A stretch of DNA of 64,000 nucleotides from Lachnospiraceae bacterium. GTDB lineage: Bacteria > Bacillota > Clostridia > Lachnospirales > Lachnospiraceae. This document shows positions 8,804 to 17,329 of this stretch, piece by piece. Each line of letters opens with the position of its first letter. Positions within the stretch are counted from its first letter, which is position 1. The notes under the pieces are model-generated. The model worked only from the letters and a program-made list of their open reading frames with translations, made no database searches and was not told the DNA's origin. Location: positions 1 to 64,000 of the forward strand of contig SVFL01000001.1 in the NCBI GenBank assembly GCA_015056885.1, given 5' to 3'. A program made the translations under genes and the position numbers.

Positions 8804-8845
8804 ATAGAATCGTATAGATAGAATCTTGTAGATTAGAATCATTCG
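8804..8845. repeat. Three tandem 14-bp units with core TAGAATC
   Basis: ATAGAATCGTATAG (8804-8817), ATAGAATCTTGTAG (8818-8831) and ATTAGAATCATTCG (8832-8845) lie head to tail in the 3' part of the small minus-strand transcript, just before its terminator. Confidence 0.6.
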
Positions 8846-8884
8846 GATTCCGCTATGTACATGCGGAGAAGATATAGGGATCTC

Positions 8885-8956
8885 CTAGATGGACATAAGG
8901 ATAACCGGACCTCTGTGGTTCAATGTGCAGTTGTTGTTTGTAATGTTCTTAGTCAT
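8885..8956 (-). CDS. 23-residue peptide ORF (leader or small peptide gene)
   Basis: ATG at 8956, seven bases after AAGGAGG, the strongest ribosome site in this region; stop at 8885. The peptide opens MTKNITNNNC, continues TLNHRG and ends PVILMSI: Asn-rich, one cysteine, a hydrophobic tail. It has a near-consensus promoter 54 bases upstream and a terminator about 90 bases after the stop. It could be a leader peptide controlling read-through into the MoxR/VWA operon on the same strand, a precursor or signalling peptide, or a small protein of its own. No homologue recognised. Confidence 0.6.
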   Translation of the reverse strand: MTKNITNNNCTLNHRGPVILMSI

Positions 8957-9009
8957 GGTTATCCTCCTTTCTTGTCTGGGTTAATAGTTTCGTAGTTCTT
9001 ATGTCGCTC

Positions 9010-9038
9010 AGTATATCGGCGAAGTTTAGAAATGTCAA
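9010..9038 (-). promoter_or_regulatory. Strong sigma-A promoter for the 23-codon ORF
   Basis: On the minus strand TTGACA (9038-9033), exactly 17 bases, TATACT (9015-9010): five of six matches at -10 and a perfect -35. Confidence 0.85.
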
Positions 9039-9409
9039 TAGGGTATTTGTGAAATTCAACCAGTGGTTGGTTTTTGATATTGCAAATCAAAACCAGTAAA
9101 TGTTGCGGGGGCATATAGAAAAAAATTAACCTCCTATGCCCCAAAAATGATGGAATTATCGAAAAAACGAACATGAAAAATAAAGTAATGAATGCTTTAT
9201 CGTTAAAATGCTGATTTATCAATTGATTTTATGCGTTAAAATGTTAAAAAGGGGTATTTCAGACTATTTTTTTTGTATATGCCCATTTGGCCGAAATCCC
9301 CGCGGTGTCCCGGCTGTGCATACCTTGAATAGTGTTTGTGTTGTACATAATCCGGAACAGTGTCTGTTTTAAGCGCATCAAAAGAGTCTTTGGCATAGGA
9401 GAATAAAAA

Positions 9410-9438
9410 TTGCATAATCTCTTCGTAAATGATAGAAT
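9410..9438 (+). promoter_or_regulatory. Sigma-A promoter of the lux-like operon
   Basis: TTGCAT (9410-9415), 17-base spacer, TAGAAT (9433-9438), followed by an AT-rich leader and GAGGAGGAAG before the start at 9505. Confidence 0.65.
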
Positions 9439-9504
9439 AAATAATAGTTTAGTTTGCTAATTCGCTAAAGAAATATAAAATAAAGCAACTGAGGAGGAAG
9501 TATT

Positions 9505-9909
9505 ATGGGGCTTTTTGATTTTCTTAAGAAGGTAACCGATGATAATGTGGAACGTACTACAACAGTTCGTTATGCGGAGGATGCATGGTCGAACAGTCCG
9601 TCTAATGAACCTGTTCAGCCGGAGGCACCGGTAGCTTCTGCAGGCGCTTTTCGTTTTGCGGTGGAGGATGTATTCAGTATCACAGGACGTGGCACGGTAG
9701 TAACGGGAATGATTGAAGTCGGTCAGGTGTCTGTTGGAGATGAGGTGCAGCTTCGCCGTACGACAGGAGAGTGTAGGACGGTGAAGGTGACGGGGCTGGA
9801 GGTGTTCCGCAAGATGCTGGATACCGCAACTGAGGGAATGAAAGTAGGTATATTGGTCAGTGATGTTACCAAGAGTGACATTGGCAGAGGAGATGTTTTG
9901 GAGCGATGA
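9505..9909 (+). CDS. Stand-alone EF-Tu domain II-like protein
   Basis: 134 residues. The first ~48 are a short amphipathic start (MGLFDFLKK) plus a proline/glutamate linker. From about residue 50 the sequence follows EF-Tu domain II closely: [18 protein letters not shown], then [20 protein letters not shown] and the closing GRGDVLER. There is no GTPase domain. In full-length factors this beta-barrel contacts the aminoacyl end of tRNA and other ligands; alone its role is unknown. It is the first gene of the operon and overlaps the LuxE-like start by ATGA, so coupled production with an acyl-transfer enzyme is suggested. Confidence 0.8.
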   Translation: MGLFDFLKKVTDDNVERTTTVRYAEDAWSNSPSNEPVQPEAPVASAGAFRFAVEDVFSITGRGTVVTGMIEVGQVSVGDEVQLRRTTGECRTVKVTGLEVFRKMLDTATEGMKVGILVSDVTKSDIGRGDVLER

Positions 9910-11051
9910 GCAATTTGTTCTGGCGCCGGCAGCCTTACGGGTTAGAGAAGACAGAGAAGGATTTTCGGCGTAAAATGATTAAAAATATGCGTCTGCAGTA
10001 TAAAAACTGCGAAGCTTATCGTGAGCTTATGGATCATCTTGGGTTTGGACTCGAGCGGATTAAAAAAATCAAATCCATAGAAGAGATTCCGTTTTTGCCT
10101 ACGGTTTATTTCAAGCATCACAAGCTGGATTCCGTGCCTGAGAAGAAGATGTTGACAAAGGCTACTTCATCGGGTACCAGTGGCAACAAGAGTGTCATCG
10201 GCTATGATGTGCCCAGTATGTGGAGGGCATTGGGAATGGTGCTGGCGGTGGGGCGCAAGCATGAGTTGTGGTCGCTGAAACCTTGTCATTACATAATTCT
10301 GGGCTATGAACACAGAGGCTTTCTTTGGGGAAGTCGCAAGATAGAAGAAAAGGCGGTGGCCAAGACAGCCTACGGCTATACTTTTTTTGCGCCTGCGCTT
10401 TCCAGAACTTATGCTTTAAAGTACAAAGACGGGGATTTTGAACTGAATCTGGAAGTGGTGAAAAAGAAGCTGATAAAATACAGCAAGGGGCGTATTCCGG
10501 TGCGTATTATCGGCTTTCCTTTTCATGCGTTTTGGTTGCTGTCCCAGATGAAGGAAGAGGGGATTTCCTGTCCTTTGCCGGAGGGCTCGATGATGGCCTT
10601 TGGTGGCGGCTGGAAGGAGTATTATACCCAGAAAGCCGATAAGGAGACCATGTATGGGCTGGTGAAGGATGTGTTGAATATTCCGGAGCATCGGTGCAGG
10701 GAGTTTTTTGGTGCGGTGGAGCATCCGATTTTGTATTGTGACTGTACCAAGCATCATTTTCATGTGCCGGTTTATTCCCGTGTGGTGATTCGCGATGTGG
10801 ATACTTATGAGCCGGTGGAAAACGGTACGCCGGGTCTGGTAAATCTGATGACTCCCATGATTTCCAGTGCACCCCTTCTCAGTATCATGACAGATGATTT
10901 GGGAATTTTGCATGATGCTTCAGAATGTGGCTGTGGAATCGATTCTCCATATCTTGAGATTCTGGGGCGTGTGGGTATGACGGACATTACGACTTGCGCT
11001 GCGGGAGCAGAAAAGCTGGTGCAGAAGATTATGATGGAGGGTGTCAAATGA
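9906..11051 (+). CDS. LuxE-like acyl-protein synthetase
   Basis: 381 residues of the LuxE/PaaK-related adenylating family. The ATP-binding segment [12 protein letters not shown] (about 88-99) and the later [10 protein letters not shown] stretch fit LuxE. In luminous bacteria LuxE activates a fatty acid as acyl-AMP and hands it, through an acyl-enzyme, to the reductase LuxC. The LuxC-like gene follows directly with an ATGA overlap, so a reductase complex is likely. No luciferase genes are present, so the product aldehyde must serve something else, such as lipid or alcohol synthesis. Confidence 0.85.
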   Translation: MSNLFWRRQPYGLEKTEKDFRRKMIKNMRLQYKNCEAYRELMDHLGFGLERIKKIKSIEEIPFLPTVYFKHHKLDSVPEKKMLTKATSSGTSGNKSVIGYDVPSMWRALGMVLAVGRKHELWSLKPCHYIILGYEHRGFLWGSRKIEEKAVAKTAYGYTFFAPALSRTYALKYKDGDFELNLEVVKKKLIKYSKGRIPVRIIGFPFHAFWLLSQMKEEGISCPLPEGSMMAFGGGWKEYYTQKADKETMYGLVKDVLNIPEHRCREFFGAVEHPILYCDCTKHHFHVPVYSRVVIRDVDTYEPVENGTPGLVNLMTPMISSAPLLSIMTDDLGILHDASECGCGIDSPYLEILGRVGMTDITTCAAGAEKLVQKIMMEGVK

Positions 11052-12334
11052 TTCTTTTTGATGGTAGGTTAATGCCGGACGAGGAGTTGGAAAAGGTTCT
11101 AAGTGGTCTGGAAGCGCACTGTATTGATACTGTTTCCAAGCGTGAATCTGTGGCAGAGATGGCGGTAATGGTCATGAATGCCTGTGGGGTTATGGAGGAG
11201 CGAATCCGTACAGGTGTCTATGATGATATTTTGAATCCTCTTTTGCAAAGGGGCGTTTTTACGGAGGCTCAGCTGGCAGAAGCTTTGGAGTATTTTGATC
11301 ATGAAAATATGGTTGCAAAGTATTGGACAGAGCTGGGCGTTTTGATGGATCATATGCCGGAGTATAATGACAAGGGTGTCAGAATTACAAGGCGTATGGA
11401 ACCTCTTGGTGTGTTGTTCCACATTGCAGCGGGTAATGCTCAGGGGCTTCCTTTTTACAGTGTCATTGAAGGTATGATGGCAGGAAATGTGAATATATTA
11501 AAGCTTCCTTCGGCGGATGACGGGCTGTCGGTTATGCTGTTGCATAAGCTGATTCAGATTGAGCCAAAGCTTGCGCCCTATGTGTGTGTGTTGGATGTGC
11601 CGTCTACGAATGTGGAGGTAATGAAACGTCTTGCCGGTATGGCAGATGCTGTGGTCGTATGGGGCGGTGATGAGGCTGTGAGAGCTGTCCGTACCATGGC
11701 GGACACCAATACACAGATTATCAGTTGGGGACATAAACTGAGTTTTGCTTATGTTACGGAGGCTGCTACAGATGAGGAGCTTAAGGAGTTGGCAAAGCAC
11801 ATCTGTGCAACAAGACAGGTGCTGTGTAATTCCTGTCAGGGGCTTTTTGTAGACACACAGGATGATGCCAAGGTGCTTGCCATGGGTCAGCGTTTTCTAC
11901 AAATATTGCAGGAGGTTGCCGGGGAGTATCCGGAGGAATCTATCGGTGTCCGTGGCAAGGTGAGCCTGTCTTTGTATAATGAGGAACTTGAGAGTAAGGA
12001 TAGCGGAAGGAAGGTTCTTAGGGGGAAAGGTGTCAGTGTTACCGTAATGCCGGACGAGAAACTGGAATTGTCCTTTATGTTTAAAAATTGTTGGGCGAAG
12101 CCTTTGCCCAGGGCTCATATCGTCAAGGCCCTGAAGGGGCATAGAGGACATTTGCAGACAGTGGGTCTTTTGTGCGCGGAGGAGGAAAGAGCTGAACTGA
12201 CGGATTTGCTGGTAAAAGCAGGGGTTACCCATGTCACAAGAGCAGGAAGAATGGCTCATACGGTAGCAGGTGCTACTCATGACGGTGAGTATCCGTTGAG
12301 GCGGTATGTGAGAGTTGTGGATGTGGAGTTGTAA
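11048..12334 (+). CDS. LuxC-like acyl-CoA/acyl-protein reductase
   Basis: 428 residues from the ATG at 11048; the longer frame upstream lies inside the preceding gene. It is an aldehyde-dehydrogenase-fold protein of the LuxC family: PLGVLFHIAAGNAQGLPFYS is the nucleotide-binding region and CNSCQG holds the catalytic cysteine (C263, with C260 nearby). LuxC reduces a fatty acyl thioester to the aldehyde with NADPH. Translation is coupled to the LuxE-like gene through ATGA. Confidence 0.85.
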   Translation: MILFDGRLMPDEELEKVLSGLEAHCIDTVSKRESVAEMAVMVMNACGVMEERIRTGVYDDILNPLLQRGVFTEAQLAEALEYFDHENMVAKYWTELGVLMDHMPEYNDKGVRITRRMEPLGVLFHIAAGNAQGLPFYSVIEGMMAGNVNILKLPSADDGLSVMLLHKLIQIEPKLAPYVCVLDVPSTNVEVMKRLAGMADAVVVWGGDEAVRAVRTMADTNTQIISWGHKLSFAYVTEAATDEELKELAKHICATRQVLCNSCQGLFVDTQDDAKVLAMGQRFLQILQEVAGEYPEESIGVRGKVSLSLYNEELESKDSGRKVLRGKGVSVTVMPDEKLELSFMFKNCWAKPLPRAHIVKALKGHRGHLQTVGLLCAEEERAELTDLLVKAGVTHVTRAGRMAHTVAGATHDGEYPLRRYVRVVDVEL

Positions 12335-12357
12335 TTTTTAGGCGCTAAGGGTATAAT
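12329..12357 (+). promoter_or_regulatory. Promoter before the acyl-ACP thioesterase
   Basis: TTGTAA (12329-12334, overlapping the luxC-like stop), 17-base spacer, TATAAT (12352-12357). It gives the thioesterase a separate transcript besides any read-through. Confidence 0.7.
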
Positions 12358-12391
12358 GAAATCGGTTAATTCCAATGAATAGGAGATTGTT

Positions 12392-13102
12392 ATGTATTTT
12401 TTTGACGGAAGAATTCGTTATAGTGAGACGGACAGTCAGGGAAAGCTGACTTTGGCTTCGTTGCTTAATTATTTTCAGGATTGTACCACATTCCATTCTG
12501 AAGATTTGGGGCTGGGTGTAGATTACCTGGAGGAGCGTCATCTGATCTGGCTTTTGTCGGGATGGCAGATTGTGGTGGAGCGTTATCCCAAGATGGGAGA
12601 GCGCGTGAAAATCGGCACTGCTCCTTATGAGTTCAGGGGATTTACGGGTTCCCGTAATTTTGTGATGATGACGGAGGATGGGGAGTGTCTTGCCAAAGCG
12701 AATTCTTTGTGGAGTCATTTGAGTACGGAGACCGGAAAGCCCATGGTGCCTACTGCGGATATGCTGGAAGGATATGTGCTTGAGGAGCCTATAGAGATGG
12801 ATTATGCACCGCGCAAGATTATGGTTCCGGAGGGTGGTTCCAACGAGGAGCCCATTGTAGTGAAAAAGCATCATCTGGACACCAATAATCATGTCAATAA
12901 CGGTCAATTTGTAGATATGGCCATGACTTATCTGCCGGAGGATTTTTGTATCAGGCAGATGCGTGCAGAGTATAAAAGACAGGCTTTTTTAGATGATGTG
13001 TTGTATGCGTATGTGGTTCGGGAAGCCGATAAATGTGTGGTTGCCTTGAATGAAGAGTCGGGCAGACCTTATGTAATTGTAGAATTTGCAAGACAGGTGT
13101 AG
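12392..13102 (+). CDS. Acyl-ACP thioesterase (FatA/FatB type)
   Basis: 236 residues forming two hot-dog halves. The second half carries HLDTNNHVNN with D163, N165 and H167 spaced as in the plant-type FatA/FatB and bacterial acyl-ACP thioesterases; the first half has the usual YSETDSQGKLTL. It releases free fatty acid from acyl-ACP in the cytoplasm. Directly behind LuxE- and LuxC-like genes it could take the place of LuxD, which supplies fatty acid in luminous bacteria; that link is an inference from order. Confidence 0.88.
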   Translation: MYFFDGRIRYSETDSQGKLTLASLLNYFQDCTTFHSEDLGLGVDYLEERHLIWLLSGWQIVVERYPKMGERVKIGTAPYEFRGFTGSRNFVMMTEDGECLAKANSLWSHLSTETGKPMVPTADMLEGYVLEEPIEMDYAPRKIMVPEGGSNEEPIVVKKHHLDTNNHVNNGQFVDMAMTYLPEDFCIRQMRAEYKRQAFLDDVLYAYVVREADKCVVALNEESGRPYVIVEFARQV

Positions 13103-13128
13103 AAGCCTGAGAAATGGAGGACGGTAAA

Positions 13129-13965
13129 ATGATTAAATTAGGTGAAAAGCAGGAGCTTATTGTAGTAAAAAAGGTGGAGTTTGGTGTGTATCTGGCGACT
13201 TCGCAGGAGGAGAAGGAGAATCGGATTCTGCTTCCGGCCAAGCAGGTGCCGGAAGGATGTAATGTAGGCGACTGTATAGAGGTATTTGTTTATCGTGATT
13301 CTTCAGACAGAATGATTGCTACCACCAAGGAGCCGAAACTGGTGATGGGACAGGTGGCAGAACTGACGGTGGCTCAGATTGGCAAAATCGGTGCCTTTTT
13401 GGACTGGGGCCTGGAGAAGGATTTGTTTCTTCCCTTCAAACAGCAGAAGCGGCGTGTGAAACAGGGGGAGAAGGTGTTGGTGTCTCTTTATATTGATAAG
13501 AGTAACCGCCTCTGTGCAACCACCAATGTATACGAGAATCTTCGAAGTGACAGTCCCTACAAGAAGGATGATAAGGTTGTAGGACGTGTTTATGAAATCA
13601 GTGATAATTTTGGCGCTTTTGTGGCGGTGGATAATCAGTATTCTGCGTTGATACCCAAGAAAGAGTTGTATGGTAATGTGGCGTTGGGCGAGGACGTGGA
13701 GGCCCGAGTGATTGATGTGCTTCCCGATGGCAGACTTACTCTGAGCATTCGAGAGAGAGGACTTATGCAGATTGAAAAGGATGCGCAGGAGCTTTTAGCT
13801 TTGTTGGACAGCTATTCGGGCGTACTTCCTTTTACGGAGAAAGCGGATCCGGAAGTGATTCGTCGAGAGACCGGAATGAGTAAAAATGAGTTTAAACGTG
13901 CGGTAGGACATCTGTTGAAGTCCGGAGAGATTGTAATGAAGGATAAAGTTATAAGAAAAGCATAA
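13129..13965 (+). CDS. cvfB: CvfB-like S1-domain RNA-binding protein
   Basis: 278 residues from the ATG at 13129, nine bases after GGAGG; the in-frame ATG five codons earlier overlaps that site. It has three S1-like OB modules (about 3-60, 65-135, 140-210) and a C-terminal winged helix with MSKNEFKRAVGHLLKSGEI, the layout of CvfB/YitL. The third S1 module ends with DGRLTLSIRER. CvfB proteins bind RNA and affect gene expression and virulence in staphylococci; the role here is unknown. Confidence 0.88.
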   Translation: MIKLGEKQELIVVKKVEFGVYLATSQEEKENRILLPAKQVPEGCNVGDCIEVFVYRDSSDRMIATTKEPKLVMGQVAELTVAQIGKIGAFLDWGLEKDLFLPFKQQKRRVKQGEKVLVSLYIDKSNRLCATTNVYENLRSDSPYKKDDKVVGRVYEISDNFGAFVAVDNQYSALIPKKELYGNVALGEDVEARVIDVLPDGRLTLSIRERGLMQIEKDAQELLALLDSYSGVLPFTEKADPEVIRRETGMSKNEFKRAVGHLLKSGEIVMKDKVIRKA

Positions 13966-13997
13966 AAAGCATGGTTAAAAATTAGACAATATTTCGA

Positions 13998-14026
13998 TGG
14001 AAAGAATAGCAAATCCATGGTATAAT
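13998..14026 (+). promoter_or_regulatory. Probable promoter of yjfB-like gene
   Basis: TGGAAA (13998-14003), 17-base spacer, TATAAT (14021-14026). The -10 is perfect, the -35 moderate. No sigma-D-type motility promoter is evident. Confidence 0.55.
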
Positions 14027-14080
14027 ATATGAAGATGAAAGGATGGTCTGCTTATACGCAATGGAAGGGAGGTATTCATC

Positions 14081-14272
14081 ATGGATATAGCAGGATTGTC
14101 AATGGCAATGTCAACGAATCAGGTTCAGACTCAGGTGAGTACAGCGGTGCTTAGCAAGTCAATGGATACCCTCGAGACTCTTGGACAGGGTATGGTTGCG
14201 ATGATTGATGCGGCAGCTATGGAACAGAGTGTGAATCCTCATATCGGCGGTAATTTTGATATGAGAATTTAA
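14081..14272 (+). CDS. YjfB-family putative motility protein
   Basis: 63 residues, one short helical domain. It begins MDIAGLSMAMS and ends near HIGGNFDMRI, the pattern of the YjfB putative motility family (Pfam PF14070), small proteins common in flagellated Firmicutes. AAGGGAGG precedes the start. The gene is monocistronic: promoter before, terminator after. Its mechanism is unknown. The flagellar genes further right fit the assignment. Confidence 0.8.
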   Translation: MDIAGLSMAMSTNQVQTQVSTAVLSKSMDTLETLGQGMVAMIDAAAMEQSVNPHIGGNFDMRI

Positions 14273-14290
14273 GTTTTCTAAAGTGAATTT

Positions 14291-14334
14291 GAGGGTTGTT
14301 GGAGTGTAAATAACGTTCCAACAGCTCTTTTTTT
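14291..14334 (+). terminator. Terminator after yjfB-like gene
   Basis: A stem formed by GAGGGTTGTTGGA and TCCAACAGCTC with small mismatches, followed by seven T. Confidence 0.8.
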
Positions 14335-14472
14335 GCCCTTTTTTAGCTGTTTTTGTGAAAAATCCCCGAAAAACTATTGCAATTTTGGTGAAAATTTTGT
14401 ACATTTGTATTAGGTATGATTTCTGGTTCAAGATTTTTTCTAGTTCAAGAATGATTAAAAGGAGCGGCACAT

Positions 14473-15558
14473 ATGATTTCCAATCAGATTTTGCAAAGTA
14501 CAATTGATGGTTTAAAAGGAATTTCCCGTATGGACCTTTGTGTCATGGATACGGATGGTAAGGAGATTGCGTCTACTGTGGATATGAGCAGTTGTTCAAA
14601 TGTAGCAGTGGAGTTTGCAACTTCTCTTGCGGATTCACAAGAGATTCAGGGATATCAGTATTTTAAGATTTTTGATGAGCAGCAGCTGGAGTATATTCTG
14701 GTGGTTGCCGGCGTGGGTGAGGATGTGTACATGCTGGGCAAAATGGTTGCTTTTCAGATTCAGAATCTTCTTGTGGCTTACAAGGAGCGTTTTGACAAGG
14801 ATAATTTTATCAAGAATTTGCTGTTGGATAATTTGCTTTTGGTAGATATTTACAGCAGGTCCAAGAAGCTTCACATTCAGACAGATGTTCCCCGTGTGGT
14901 TCTGATTGTGGAATCAGCCAGTGGTAAGGACAGTAATGTGCGTGAGCTTGCTCGTACACATTTTGGCTCCAATGGAAAAGATTTCATCACCGCAGTGGAT
15001 GAGAAGGATGTTATTATTGTAAAGGAGCTTCCTGAGGCGGAGGCCACCAAGGAGATTGAAAAATCTGCCCGCAGTCTGATTACTTTTCTGCAGAAGGAAG
15101 GCATTCAGGGTGTGCGTATTTCTTATGGTACGGTGATTCATGAGATTAAAGAGGTCAGCCGTTCCTATAAGGAGGCAAAGATGGCTCTGGACGTAGGAAA
15201 GATTTTCTTTGACAGCAGAGATTTGATTGCCTACAGTGAGTTGGGAATCGGACGTTTGATTTATCAGCTGCCTATTCCTCTGTGTAAAATGTTTATCAGA
15301 GAGATTTTTGGCGGCAAGAGTCCCGATGAATTTGATGAGGAGACTTTGACCACTATTTATAAATTTTTTGAGAACAGCCTGAATGTGTCTGAGACTTCCA
15401 GACAGCTGTTTATTCACCGCAATACTCTGGTATATCGTCTGGACAAGCTTCAGAAGAGTACGGGTCTTGATTTGCGTGTCTTTGAGGATGCAATCACATT
15501 CAAGATTGCTCTTATGGTAGTAAAATACATGAAGTATATGGAAACTTTTGAGTACTAA
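14473..15558 (+). CDS. PucR/CdaR-type transcriptional regulator
   Basis: 361 residues. The N-terminal ~120 form a sensory domain of the sugar-diacid type (MDLCVMDTDGKEI...), the middle has a GGDEF-like fold stretch, and the last ~60 hold the PucR-family HTH, NVSETSRQLFIHRNTLVYRL. AAAAGGAG lies before the ATG. Such regulators usually control catabolic genes next to them. Here the next gene is ftsE, 53 bases on, with the GH4 sugar enzyme four genes further, so its target is unclear. A TTGGTG-N17-TATTAG promoter at about 14390 is possible but weak. Confidence 0.8.
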   Translation: MISNQILQSTIDGLKGISRMDLCVMDTDGKEIASTVDMSSCSNVAVEFATSLADSQEIQGYQYFKIFDEQQLEYILVVAGVGEDVYMLGKMVAFQIQNLLVAYKERFDKDNFIKNLLLDNLLLVDIYSRSKKLHIQTDVPRVVLIVESASGKDSNVRELARTHFGSNGKDFITAVDEKDVIIVKELPEAEATKEIEKSARSLITFLQKEGIQGVRISYGTVIHEIKEVSRSYKEAKMALDVGKIFFDSRDLIAYSELGIGRLIYQLPIPLCKMFIREIFGGKSPDEFDEETLTTIYKFFENSLNVSETSRQLFIHRNTLVYRLDKLQKSTGLDLRVFEDAITFKIALMVVKYMKYMETFEY

Positions 15559-15611
15559 ATTCGTCTTATTGTGCATGAGGATATGTATACGGGACGAAAG
15601 TTGGAGGAACA

Positions 15612-16355
15612 ATGGCAAGAAAAGATGTACAACGGCAATTGAGAGAGCAGTTTATAGAGGAGAACGGAATTATCTGTCTGGATAATGTGAGTAAGGCATA
15701 TTCTACCGGTTCACCGGCTCTTAATAATGTAAGCCTGACCATCAAACCCGGCGAGTTTGTTTTTATCGTGGGTAACAGTGGTTCCGGCAAATCTACTTTG
15801 ATTAAACTTCTGCTGCGGGAGCTTACAGCTTCCAGCGGCAGTGTTTATGTTATGGGACATGATTTGAGTAAAATCCCCCGTCGTAAGATACCGCAGTTTC
15901 GTCGTAATTTGGGTGTAGTGTTTCAGGATTTCCGTCTTTTAAAGGACAGAAATGTATTTGAAAATGTAGCATTTGCACAGAGAGTGATTCAGGTGCCTGC
16001 CAAGGAGATTCAGAGGAATGTACCTGCGATTCTTTCTACAGTAGGACTTGCGGGTAAATACAAATCCAAGCCCCGCCAACTTTCCGGTGGAGAACAGCAG
16101 AGAGTTGCGTTGGCAAGAGCATTGGTAAATAAACCTTCTATCTTGTTGGCCGATGAGCCTACGGGTAATCTGGACCCTACCAATACATGGGAGATTATGA
16201 ATCTTCTGGAGGAGATTAATGCCAATGGCACCACGGTTCTGGTAGTTACTCATAACAGTGAGGTTGTAAATGCCATGCAGAAGCGTGTAATCACCTTGAA
16301 AAAAGGCGTGATTGTGAGCGATGAAGAGGAAGGTGGTTACATCGATGAAGATTAG
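15612..16355 (+). CDS. ftsE: Cell-division ABC ATPase FtsE
   Basis: 247 residues, about 18 longer at the N-terminus than the usual FtsE. Walker [10 protein letters not shown] (near 55), signature [15 protein letters not shown] and Walker [13 protein letters not shown] are complete. FtsE drives FtsX, which controls an extracellular peptidoglycan hydrolase at division sites. It overlaps ftsX and is followed by a coiled-coil M23 protein, the expected partner. GGAGG lies before the ATG. Confidence 0.93.
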   Translation: MARKDVQRQLREQFIEENGIICLDNVSKAYSTGSPALNNVSLTIKPGEFVFIVGNSGSGKSTLIKLLLRELTASSGSVYVMGHDLSKIPRRKIPQFRRNLGVVFQDFRLLKDRNVFENVAFAQRVIQVPAKEIQRNVPAILSTVGLAGKYKSKPRQLSGGEQQRVALARALVNKPSILLADEPTGNLDPTNTWEIMNLLEEINANGTTVLVVTHNSEVVNAMQKRVITLKKGVIVSDEEEGGYIDED

Positions 16356-17289
16356 TACATTATTTTATACGATCAAACAGGGCCTTGCGAATATTTTTCG
16401 CAACAAGATGTTTTCGCTTGCTTCTATTGCAACAATTTCTGCATGTTTGTTCCTGTTTGGTCTGTTTTATGCAATTGTTGCCAACTTTCAGCATATAGTT
16501 AGAACTGCGGAGGAAGGCGTTTCGGTTACTGTATTCTTCCACTATGAGGGCGAGCTTCCTGATGGATGTGAGCAGCATTTTGAGGGACAGGTTCCCACGG
16601 CTGAGCGTATCGAGGAAATCGGTCAGCAGATTGCAGGCCGTGTAGAGGTCTCCAGTGTGGAGTTCGTTTCAGATGAAGAAGCATGGGAAACCTTTGGTAA
16701 GGATTATTTTGGTGAAGATTTTAAGGATGGTTTTCCGGACAATCCTTTGGCCGGCGAGGATAGCTATCAGGTGTTTTTGAGTGATGTGTCCATGCAGGGG
16801 ACGCTTGTGTCCTGGCTGGAATCTATTCCGGAGGTTCGTCTGGTAAGATATTCCGAGGCTACTGCTAACACTTTAAGCGGAGTAAATTTGTTGATTGCAT
16901 ATGTGTCTATAGGAATTATTGCAATTTTGCTGGCAGTCAGCATTTTCCTGATTAGTAACACGGTTGCAGTTGGTATTTCTGTCCGCAAGGAAGAAATCAG
17001 CATCATGAAATATATTGGTGCCACAGACTTTTTTGTACGTGCTCCCTTTGTGGTTGAGGGCATGATTATCGGTCTCATTGGAGCTATTATTCCCTTGGGA
17101 TTGATTTACAGTGTTTACAATTATGCTTTGACGTATGTGATGGGACGTTTTGAGATGCTTAGTGGTTTCCTGAACTTCCTGTCTGTGAAGGAGATATTTA
17201 CTATTTTGGCGCCTGTATCTCTTTTGGTAGGTGTAGGTATCGGATTTATGGGAAGTATATCTACTGTCAGAAAGCATTTGAAAATTTAA
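16345..17289 (+). CDS. ftsX: Cell-division ABC permease FtsX
   Basis: 314 residues from the ATG at 16345, eight bases after GGAAGGTGG; it overlaps the end of ftsE. It has an N-terminal span (about 20-45), a large external domain (50-165) and three C-terminal spans, the FtsX layout. The external domain binds and activates a coiled-coil peptidoglycan hydrolase, most likely the product of the next gene. Confidence 0.93.
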   Translation: MKISTLFYTIKQGLANIFRNKMFSLASIATISACLFLFGLFYAIVANFQHIVRTAEEGVSVTVFFHYEGELPDGCEQHFEGQVPTAERIEEIGQQIAGRVEVSSVEFVSDEEAWETFGKDYFGEDFKDGFPDNPLAGEDSYQVFLSDVSMQGTLVSWLESIPEVRLVRYSEATANTLSGVNLLIAYVSIGIIAILLAVSIFLISNTVAVGISVRKEEISIMKYIGATDFFVRAPFVVEGMIIGLIGAIIPLGLIYSVYNYALTYVMGRFEMLSGFLNFLSVKEIFTILAPVSLLVGVGIGFMGSISTVRKHLKI

Positions 17290-17329
17290 TTTTATTAGTA
17301 TATTTTTGTAGGGCGAGAGGGAGAAGAAT

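Larger units (their letters stand above)
8957..9504. other. 548-base non-coding stretch with two promoters
   Basis: Contains the minus-strand promoter for the 23-codon ORF (9010-9038) and the plus-strand promoter for the EF-Tu-domain gene (9410-9438). Between them is a possible bulged stem, GGGGTATTTC near 9252 against GAAATCCCC near 9295. A minus-strand ORF here (9222-8959) has no ribosome site at its start and I do not accept it. Confidence 0.5.

Noticed and set aside
8959..9222. Minus-strand 87-codon ORF upstream of the 23-codon peptide
   Set aside because: No ribosome site at its ATG; an internal ATG has AGGAGG but 15 bases away, and a strong promoter lies inside the frame.
14914..15618. 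234-codon minus-strand ORF opposite the PucR-type regulator
   Set aside because: A shadow frame of a well-supported gene with clear HTH and sensory domains.
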